Positions 1 through 6,800 of a stretch of DNA of 64,000 nt are shown here, one piece after another. The DNA comes from Desulfuromonadales bacterium. Its GTDB lineage: Bacteria > Desulfobacterota > Desulfuromonadia > Desulfuromonadales > BM103. Below the pieces are notes generated by a model. That model made no database searches. It was not told the DNA's origin and saw only the letters and a program-made list of their open reading frames with translations. A program made the translations under genes and the position numbers. Within the stretch, counting starts at the first letter, position 1; each line of letters starts with the position of its first letter. The DNA is taken from the NCBI GenBank assembly GCA_014860225.1, contig JACZKE010000062.1, positions 1-64,000 of the forward strand, in the 5' to 3' direction.

Positions 1-2
1 TT

Positions 3-146
3 TCGATCTGGAAACGAGCAATTTTTCGCAAGGTCAAGGAAATCAAGGATTTGAGCGGAGGCGTAGTCCTTTACGCCGCACAATCAAATCCGCCGATTGA
101 CGCAGAGATTGCGGAAAAGGGCCGTTTCCGGACGAAAACTAGATAG
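3..146 (+). CDS. C-terminal fragment of an unidentified protein (cut by window edge)
   Basis: An open frame enters from the left edge and stops at a TAG at 144-146, giving 47 residues that end in FRTKTR. I do not recognise the family. It is co-directional with the PycTM-type gene 62 bp downstream, so it could be its partner (a nucleotide cyclase would be expected in a Pycsar pair), but the visible residues neither support nor exclude that. The other two forward frames close within about 100 bases. Confidence 0.3.
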   Translation, partial: SIWKRAIFRKVKEIKDLSGGVVLYAAQSNPPIDAEIAEKGRFRTKTR

Positions 147-208
147 TTTCGTGACTTCAGGCTATGATTGTAACGTTTCAATGAACATGCCTGCAACATG
201 AGGAGCCG

Positions 209-718
209 ATGATGGAGCAACAGAATCTGGGCGAACCCGTACTGCCGCGCCTTTTGGCCAGCAACGCCTTACGCGCCAACCTGACCAAGCATATGGTTTT
301 AAATCAGATGGCTGATCACAAGGCTTCGATGATCTTGACGGCATCCTCACTGATGCTGACGATCTCGGTGACCCAATACGAAAAGCTTGATCTGCCAACC
401 TTCGCGGTACTGATGATTACCGGTGGTCTGGCGATTCTCTTCTCCATCTTTGCCATTATTCCGGTTCTGCATGTCAAGGGTGTTCTGAATCTCTTTTATT
501 TCAGATCATTTGAACAGGTCAGTGAAGAAGAGTTCAAAACGGCCTTTAAGGAAATCCTCGCAGATAAGGAGAAGCTGTACGATGCCTATCTGCGGGAAAT
601 TTATTACCTGGGAAAACACCGACTGACCTATAAATACATATGGATACGCAACGGACTGTGGGCTTTGCTGTTCGGTTTGGCGACTGCTGCGGTTTTGACA
701 AGCCTGCGTTTTTTCTGA
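209..718 (+). CDS. PycTM/DUF5706-like three-helix membrane protein (candidate Pycsar-type effector)
   Basis: This 169-residue protein has the layout of the PycTM (DUF5706) family. A short N-terminal helix runs into the signature MADHKASMILTASSLM at about residues 34-49, followed by two adjacent transmembrane segments (about 40-58 and 66-88). A soluble amphipathic stretch (about 95-140) then leads through YYLGKHRLTYKYIW into a last transmembrane helix ending LTSLRFF. In known Pycsar systems such proteins sit in the inner membrane and disrupt it when a cyclic pyrimidine nucleotide made by the neighbouring cyclase binds. Here the partner would lie beyond the left edge. The AGGAG at 201-205 fits the ATG at 212 slightly better than the one at 209. 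Family call is good; a defence role is inference, because related domains occur outside defence loci. Confidence 0.7.
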   Translation: MMEQQNLGEPVLPRLLASNALRANLTKHMVLNQMADHKASMILTASSLMLTISVTQYEKLDLPTFAVLMITGGLAILFSIFAIIPVLHVKGVLNLFYFRSFEQVSEEEFKTAFKEILADKEKLYDAYLREIYYLGKHRLTYKYIWIRNGLWALLFGLATAAVLTSLRFF

Positions 719-849
719 GTGCTTTTCATTTCGGGAGAAAATCTGTTGAATATCAGGAAGTTGTTGAAACGTAGGCGTTTTTCTCTTGCGTATTCCCGGG
801 AATGTGATAAAAGTGATAAATAAGTTGTAAGTTTTTGCGGAGGTGTAAT

Positions 850-1092
850 ATGCCTGAGCATATATTTCTCGGAAGAACTGAGCGATCCTACATAGATGTC
901 ATTTTGAAGGACGGCACCTATCACCACTTTACGCCGCGAGTGTTAAGTGTCCTTCTGGAAAGTCATCGCGTTCACAAGTTCAAGAGATCGAACGGGTGGG
1001 CAACCGTAGGGGTCGATCCAGTCAGAACTGCAAAGAAGGAAAACCTCAATCATCATTACAACGGACAGGATCGCCGAGGGGTGCGTCACTAG
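850..1092 (+). CDS. GSU3473-family small protein
   Basis: The 80-residue product carries the core of the small GSU3473 family of Geobacter and relatives: VILKDGTYHHFTPRVLSVLL followed by KFKRSNGWATVGVDPVR. The function of that family is not known to me; the members are short, soluble and look like single compact domains. The start is the ATG at 850 because GGAGGTG lies directly upstream; an in-frame extension to 835 would place the ribosome binding site inside the gene. The C-terminal tail (NHHYNGQDRRGVRH) is basic and probably disordered. A strong intrinsic terminator follows at 1129, so the gene appears monocistronic. Confidence 0.75.
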   Translation: MPEHIFLGRTERSYIDVILKDGTYHHFTPRVLSVLLESHRVHKFKRSNGWATVGVDPVRTAKKENLNHHYNGQDRRGVRH

Positions 1093-1128
1093 TTTTTTTG
1101 CTGTTCCTTGGGTGGACCGATTTATAAG

Positions 1129-1158
1129 CCTGCATCAGATTGATGCGGGATTTTTTTT
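1129..1158 (+). terminator. Rho-independent terminator
   Basis: The hairpin arms CCTGCATCA and TGATGCGGG are separated by three bases and followed by ATTTTTTTT. It closes the GSU3473-family gene. Confidence 0.85.
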
Positions 1159-1334
1159 GTTGTGAGGCTGAAGTAAATAAAGCAGTTATTCGATATGGTC
1201 AAAGAGATCTGCCTTGAAACCTTGCAGAAGTGTGGGGACAAGCAAAAGGTCGACAAACTAACATAGCGTGTCGTAACATCAATGCAAAATGCGTTGACGC
1301 GTGTGAACCCGTGCCCGGAAAGTTGAGTCAAGCC

Positions 1335-1631
1335 ATGATGCGTTATCGTGAAATCTATGAAAAGACGATCAGTAAATGGGGGGAAGCTGCCCAATATGAT
1401 CAGACTATTGAAGAATGTGCTGAGCTGATCGCCACGCTGCAGCATTTCGCCCGTGGCAAAGTTGACAAGGATGCTGTTGTGAACGAACTTGCCGACGTGT
1501 TTCTCATGGTCGGACAATTGACGTATATGTTCGGTGAAGACCTGTTGTCCTCGGCAGTAGAGAAAAAAATAGCCAAGTTGCATCTCTTGCTTGAAGAAGA
1601 TGTGCCTGCATGGAGAAGAGCTGATGATTGA
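1335..1631 (+). CDS. MazG-like nucleotide pyrophosphohydrolase
   Basis: This 98-residue all-helical protein has the metal-binding arrangement of the MazG/all-alpha NTP pyrophosphatase superfamily. EECAELIATL supplies the E-x-x-E pair and NELADVFLMVGQL supplies the E-x-x-D pair about 25 residues later. Such enzymes hydrolyse (d)NTPs to monophosphate and pyrophosphate, often as house-cleaning enzymes. I start it at ATG 1335 (a second ATG follows at 1338), since family homology begins at about RYREIYEK. An upstream GTG extension has no such similarity. The end overlaps the nitroreductase start by eight bases, so the two are probably translationally coupled. Confidence 0.7.
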   Translation: MMRYREIYEKTISKWGEAAQYDQTIEECAELIATLQHFARGKVDKDAVVNELADVFLMVGQLTYMFGEDLLSSAVEKKIAKLHLLLEEDVPAWRRADD

Positions 1632-2163
1632 TTCAACACTACTCAACTTACTGCGCAAACGGCGCAGTATTCGTCAGTTCACCAGCCAACCGGTTGAAGC
1701 TGACAAGATTGACGCACTCATCGAAGCAGCAGTGCGCACTCCGAGTTCGCGCGGTCGCAGACCCTGGGAGTTCGTAGTTGTCACCGATCCGGTGCTGCTG
1801 CGGCAACTTGGCAAAGCCAAGGAGAATGGCTCTGCATTTCTGACTGGAGTGCCGCTGGCTATCGTGATTGCTGCAGACTCGAGCAAAAGCGATGTCTGGA
1901 TTGAGGACTGCTCGATTGCTGCCATGGTGATTCAAATGGCCGCCGAAGAGCTTGGTTTGGGAAGTTGCTGGGCACAGATCCGCCTGCGCCCTCGCAATGC
2001 TGAATGCAGCGCAGAACAGTATGTAAAAGGTCTCATCGATTTACCAGAATCACACGTGGTCGAATGTATCATCGGTATCGGCTACCCTGCTGAAAAGATG
2101 ACCGGCCATGCTTCAGAAGGCCTGCCCTTTGGCCAGGTACACCGCGATAAGTTCCGGAATTAA
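1624..2163 (+). CDS. Nitroreductase-family FMN flavoprotein
   Basis: The 179-residue protein starts with the typical nitroreductase opening LLNLLRKRRSIRQFTSQPV, where the RRSIRQF region binds the FMN phosphate. It continues with AAVRTPSSRGRRPWEFVVV and ends with the conserved IIGIGYPAEKM segment. Members are dimeric NAD(P)H-dependent flavin oxidoreductases acting on nitro compounds, quinones or flavin; the substrate cannot be read from sequence. The length is short for the family (usually 180-220), consistent with the subgroup that lacks a long middle insert. GGAGAAGAG precedes the ATG at 1624, and the start overlaps the MazG-like gene. Confidence 0.85.
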   Translation: MIDSTLLNLLRKRRSIRQFTSQPVEADKIDALIEAAVRTPSSRGRRPWEFVVVTDPVLLRQLGKAKENGSAFLTGVPLAIVIAADSSKSDVWIEDCSIAAMVIQMAAEELGLGSCWAQIRLRPRNAECSAEQYVKGLIDLPESHVVECIIGIGYPAEKMTGHASEGLPFGQVHRDKFRN

Positions 2164-2294
2164 TAGCCGGAGGATGCCCTTATCCCCATCGTCAATGGCA
2201 ATGACAAAATTAAGAGAGGCCTGATGATTCTGAAGGTTTTCAGGGGCTTTATTCTTAACAAACAATAACTTGCAAGTAAGTTAGGCTTTGTGCT

Positions 2295-2338
2295 AAGACA
2301 TTCTCGGTGACGCACCTGCGTCACTGGGTAGTGTCTTT
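2295..2338 (+). terminator. Long hairpin, probable terminator after the nitroreductase
   Basis: A perfect GTGACGCA / TGCGTCAC stem with a two-base loop (2307-2324) is extended by AAGACATT / AGTGTCTT flanks with wobble pairs. Only four T residues follow, so termination efficiency is uncertain. The rest of the gap 2164-2567 is AT-rich and shows no convincing gene. Confidence 0.5.
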
Positions 2339-2567
2339 TGGCGTATCGGCGTTACTGGTTTTCCACTGCTGGCAATTTCATCAGATTATTTTTGCGTTGT
2401 TTTGATCCCCAGAAACTATTGAAATTGCTCCTCTTCTGTCTGCCATTAGCCGGGCTGATTAACTTATCCTGGAGAGCGTAGCATCATTGGAACAACCTTT
2501 GCTCTAAGAGGATGACTTGAACCGCTAAATTATCAGTCTATCCTCATCCACAAGGCTTGAATGCGCT

Positions 2568-3146
2568 ATGTCACAAAATAATAAAATTGCATTACTTCCC
2601 GATATGAATCGTCGTAATCTACTTAAAGCTGGCCTGCTGGTTTCGTTAGTCTGTCTCAATCCCCTGCCGGCCTTCGCCAGTTACGGTCATCAAGGACCCG
2701 GTGAACGTCGTTTGAGCTTACTCAATACCCATACCGGCGAACGTTTGAAGGAAGTGGTTTACTGGGAGCAGGGCAGTTATATCCATGATGCCCTTGATGA
2801 CCTCAATTACGTATTGCGCGACCATCGCACCGATGAAGTGCATGCGATCGATCCAATAACTCTTGATCAGATGGCTGCAATCTCCCGCAAGGTCGATGCC
2901 GGTCGACCTTTCGAGATCATCTCCGGTTATCGCTCTCCTGAATCCAACCGTGCATTACGCAATAATTCCAGCGGTGTCGCCAAGAACAGCTATCACATGC
3001 AGGGCAAAGCCGTCGACCTGCGGCTTCCCGGGGTTCCGCTGAAAGTCCTGCGTAAGGCTGCTTTAGACCTGCGCAGGGGAGGAGTCGGTTACTATCCGAA
3101 ATCCGATTTCTTGCATATCGATTCTGGCAAGGTGAGGTCCTGGTGA
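2568..3146 (+). CDS. Tat-exported DUF882 / YcbK-like peptidase M15-family protein
   Basis: The 192-residue protein has an N-terminal MNRRNLLKAGLL segment, a twin-arginine-like motif before a hydrophobic stretch ending PAFA. The mature part holds the zinc ligands and core of the DUF882/peptidase M15 family: SGYRSPESN, then SYHMQGKAVDLRLPGV (His and Asp ligands) and near the end DFLHIDSGKVRSW (last His). Homologues act on peptidoglycan cross-links in the periplasm as D,D-peptidases or related hydrolases. ATG 2568 is used; a start at the methionine before NRRNLLK would also keep the Tat signal. It stands alone and is followed by a terminator at 3224. Confidence 0.85.
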   Translation: MSQNNKIALLPDMNRRNLLKAGLLVSLVCLNPLPAFASYGHQGPGERRLSLLNTHTGERLKEVVYWEQGSYIHDALDDLNYVLRDHRTDEVHAIDPITLDQMAAISRKVDAGRPFEIISGYRSPESNRALRNNSSGVAKNSYHMQGKAVDLRLPGVPLKVLRKAALDLRRGGVGYYPKSDFLHIDSGKVRSW

Positions 3147-3223
3147 AAATGTATTGAAAACTAGAGTAAAGATGGGAAAATCCTGTAATCTCTTCTTTAG
3201 TTAAATAAAAACAAATATTTAAT

Positions 3224-3250
3224 GGCCTCCGCTCCTGGGGGCCTTTTCAT
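3224..3250 (+). terminator. Rho-independent terminator after the DUF882 gene
   Basis: The stem GGCCTCC / GGGGGCC (one G-T pair) has a six-base loop and is followed by TTTTCATTT. The following stretch 3251-3665 holds no gene I can support: short open frames there lack ribosome binding sites and recognisable sequence. Confidence 0.8.
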
Positions 3251-3665
3251 TTCGGACCTATAAGCAAAACAAAGCTTTGCCACAAAGCTGCTTTTATCGA
3301 AAACATGTTCCGAGTGACAATCCCTGAACCCTGTACCTGCTAAATGGCTGCTATGACAAATGATGACATTCTGGACTGTCAAATCGCGTTGTTGCCGTTT
3401 TACGAACCCGGGGGTCCGGTAGTGTCCCAGCGATCAATTCTGACGATAACCTTGCTGCAGTGCGGAGAACCGTCTGATAACTTACATGTGGGGAAGGTGG
3501 GCAGTTGATTGGCTGACGTCACCAGATATTTGGTGAACACCGTTGCGTTCACTGACTACCTTGAATCTGATTGTTTTGTCCTGCTTGTGTCCCTGTGGTT
3601 TCCATCGGTAAAAAATCATTGTATTTTCAGTAAGATAAATGCTGAACATAAAATATTTCAATTAA

Positions 3666-3681
3666 TGGAACACTTTGTGCT
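3666..3681 (+). promoter_or_regulatory. Candidate sigma-54 promoter upstream of the riboswitch
   Basis: TGGAACACTTTGTGCT has the -24 GG and -12 GC at the required ten-base spacing (consensus TGGCACN5TTGCW). Transcription would begin near 3692, just ahead of the riboswitch aptamer, which is where a leader RNA should begin. The match is not perfect at the -24 element, so this is a moderate call. Confidence 0.5.
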
Positions 3682-3707
3682 TAACAATTTTGCTTCGGTT
3701 ACAAAAA

Positions 3708-3798
3708 GTTCTCCGAAAGGGCAAAGCCAGAGAAATCTGGTGACGCAAAGCCACGGGTCCTGAAAATCAGGATAGCCGGGTTGCCGAAGAGATGAGAC
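3708..3798 (+). promoter_or_regulatory. c-di-GMP-I (GEMM-I) riboswitch aptamer
   Basis: The conserved GEMM-I core is present: AGGGCAAAGCC at 3718-3728, a GAAA-capped stem (CCAGA/TCTGG), the invariant GACGCAAAGCCACGGG segment, a second stem (TCCTG/CAGGA), and the closing CCGGGTTGCCG before GAGATGAG. The base that aligns to Vc2 G20 (position 3720) is G, which in the published family favours c-di-GMP; an A there marks the cGAMP-preferring subset in Geobacter. An intrinsic terminator lies 38 bases downstream, implying transcriptional control of the giant DUF11 gene and the genes behind it. Whether ligand turns transcription on or off cannot be read with certainty. Confidence 0.93.
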
Positions 3799-3835
3799 AG
3801 GCATCTTGGCACCCGGTTCATTGAGGAATTCCAAG

Positions 3836-3870
3836 AGCGCTCATCTTCGGCAGAAGTTGGGCGTTTTTTT
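3836..3870 (+). terminator. Intrinsic terminator, expression platform of the riboswitch
   Basis: The arms AGCGCTCATCTTC and GAAGTTGGGCGTT flank a GGCA loop (one mismatch, two wobble pairs) and are followed by seven T. It lies between the aptamer and the first gene of the operon, so it is the probable switch point. Confidence 0.85.
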
Positions 3871-3883
3871 ATTCCATCAACTG

Positions 3884-6800
3884 ATGATTCAGGTGCAGGG
3901 GACCGTGTCGAAACTTAGGATCAAACTCATTATCGCCATTTTGGGCGCTCTCGTGCTGTTGTTGACTGTAGAGACGGCGCTGGCGGTCAATTGCTCCGAT
4001 GCCCCGTACAACGGTGTGATTGACGGCAATTTTACCTCTGCTCCTGACCAGATCCAGATCGACATGGATTGCACGATCAGGAATTTCCCGTCTCCCAACG
4101 TACTCAGCACCAACTTCAGCTTTTATACCCAACCCGGTGGCAACCAGGACCGATGGCTGGTTGTCTTCGACAACGTTGTGCATACCGGCAACATGTCGTG
4201 TAACTCCACTCATGAACACAAGATCTGGTTTACTAACGGTTCGTCAACCACGATTCAAGAAGGCTGCCAGAACCTTTTAATCCCCGTAGAGAAAATTGAT
4301 AAGCAGAATCCCGCAGACCAGGCTGTAGCCGCCATCGGGGTCCCCTTCACCTACAAACTCACGATTCCGGTCCTGTATGACCCGGCCATGGGCGTCGTCA
4401 TCAACAGCAGTGGGTCGCTTAACCAATTGCACGGCGTCACCATTTGGGACGATCTCAATGCGACGGGTGTCGATCTCAGCTATGTGAGCCATGTCGCCTA
4501 CTGGCAGGGCCACGGTTCAGCAGTGCCGCATTCATTTTTCAACGCCGGTGGTGTGCTCACCTTTGATTTTCCCAGCGACTTCGTGATCCAGGCAAACGAC
4601 CAGATGGTGATAGAAATCACGGTCGTCCTCGATGATACGCCGAGGAATATAGCCGGGACGCAGTTTGTCAATACAGCCAAGTGGGAGTTCGGGAGACTCA
4701 TCGATGGAATCTTCTATGAGCCTCTCCCGGGAGAGTGGGGGCGTTCGGAGCCGTTGACCATCGTCGCGCCAAACCTTGTGGTCGAAAAAACCGGTACGAC
4801 TGCCTCGGGAGGTTCGACAATTAACTTCGGTGAGTGGGGGGAGTTCACTCTTGACGTCTGGAATAACGGGACTCGTGATGCCTGGGACATCACGCTCCTG
4901 GACCGGCTCCCTGACGGCCCTACAGGCGGCATGTGCGATATGACGCCTCAAGTGACCGGCGTCAGTCTCGCGGGTAGATCGCTGACCCAGGACACCCACT
5001 ATTCGCTTAACTATAACGGCGCGCCCACTTGTGAACTCAGCCTCAATCTGCTCGAAGAAGCCGGTCCGGTCGGACCGGGTGAGCACCTGTTGGTTACTTA
5101 CCAGACCAAGCTCGATGCCGACAGTCAAATTGGCGCTTCGCTCACCAATGTTGCCGGTGCCATTCAATGGTTCAACGATAACAGCAGCAATGCCGGCCGT
5201 AGCAGATCCACGCGTACGCTGACCAATGGTACGACTGGCACGCTCGATCACGAGGATTCCCATTCTGTATCGGTGGCGCTCACTGGCTACATCTTCGAGA
5301 AGACTGTCGAGAACCTCACCAGAGGCATGAGTCCGGCCAGTGTGGCTGTCCCGGGTGATCGGCTGCGTTACACTCTACGCCTTCAGAACGCCGACGCGAT
5401 CAGCAACCTCAATGTTTACGACGAGTTGGATGCCCTGAATATGACGGCTGCATTCGCCCCTGGCACACTCACCCTGGTGAGTCCGCTTCCCGCGGGAGCA
5501 GTGAACAATAGCAATCCCACAGGAGGCACGAAAGGAACAGGCCTCATTGACATCAGTAATCTGAGCCTTCCAGTCGGGAGCCAACTCTTGATCCAGTTCG
5601 ATGTCACCGTTGCCTCGACCGTCACCAACGGCACCATCATTGCCAACCAGTCGCACCTCCTCGCCAACGGCGAGCTCTTCACCGTCAGTGACGATCCTAA
5701 CGTCAACGGCCAGTCAGATCCCTTGGTCTCTGGAGATGAGGACCCGACGCGGGTGGTTGCACTGACAGCTCTTCTGGCATCGCGGAAGACTGTGGAGAAC
5801 CTGACCACCGGCCAATCAGGTGCCAACGCCAGCCCGGGCAACCGGCTGCGTTACAACATCGCGATCGAGAATACTACCGATATTCCGTTGAGCAATTTTT
5901 CTCTGGTCGACGCGCTCGATCGCCTGAACGCCGCGCCGATGTTCCAGCCGGGTTCGATCGAAAATGTTAAGCCTGATGGAGCCGATTACGTCACCAATGG
6001 CAGCACACTCACTGTCAGCAACCTGACTATAGGGCCAAATGAGACCTTGACAGTCTCATTCGAGGTCGTCCTTGCGCCGGTCATTACCAACGGCACCGTC
6101 GTACTGAACCAGGGGCAGCTCCTCTTGAACGGTATTGTTATCGGCAATACGGACGATCCCAACCTGGCGGGTAACCAGGATCCCACCGAAACGCTGATCT
6201 CATCAGCGTCCGTCCTGCGCGTCGAGAAAACCTCGCAGGACATGACCGGGGATCCGGCTGTGCTGTTTGCCGATGACACGCTCCGCTACACAATCTCGGT
6301 CAAGAATATCGGCACCGAGAACGCGGTGGATGTGGTGCTGCGCGATCAGCTGCCGGCGAGCACGACCTACGTGTCGAACAGCACCACCCTGAACGGAACG
6401 CCGGTAGCTGACGCGGGTGGCGCATCGCCTCTGCAAGGTGGCCTGCTGATCAACGCTCCCGCAGACCCGACACCCGGTTCGATGCCCGCCGACGCCACGG
6501 GCAGCCCGAGCCATGTGGCAACTATCACCTTCGACGTGGTCATCAACTCGGACGCTGCTATAGGGACGATCATATCGAACCAGGGGCTTGTGAACGGTAC
6601 GGGAGCCGGTGGCGATCCCATCCCGGAGACACCCTCCGATGACCCGGATCCTTCTGTTCCGGGGGATGATCCGACCCGCGATATCATCGGCAACCTGCCG
6701 CTGCTGGACGCGACCAAGACGGTCTCACTGATTGATAAAGGTACGCCGCCGAATTCCGTCGATCCTGGCGACGAGCTGCTCTACACCATCGTCGTCACCA

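Noticed and set aside
3197-3382. 61-codon minus-strand frame after the DUF882 gene
   Set aside because: It covers the terminator at 3224 and has no ribosome binding site or known domain.
3509-3763. 84-codon open frame
   Set aside because: It runs through the candidate sigma-54 promoter and the riboswitch aptamer and has no recognisable sequence.
3806-3883. N-terminal extension of the DUF11 protein
   Set aside because: It would begin at a TTG in the riboswitch leader and read through the terminator; the signal peptide starts later.
4532-5263. Long minus-strand frames opposite the DUF11 and OmpA genes (also 10426-11814 and 12853-14037)
   Set aside because: They are shadows of GC-rich coding repeats; the plus frames have signal peptides and clear domains.
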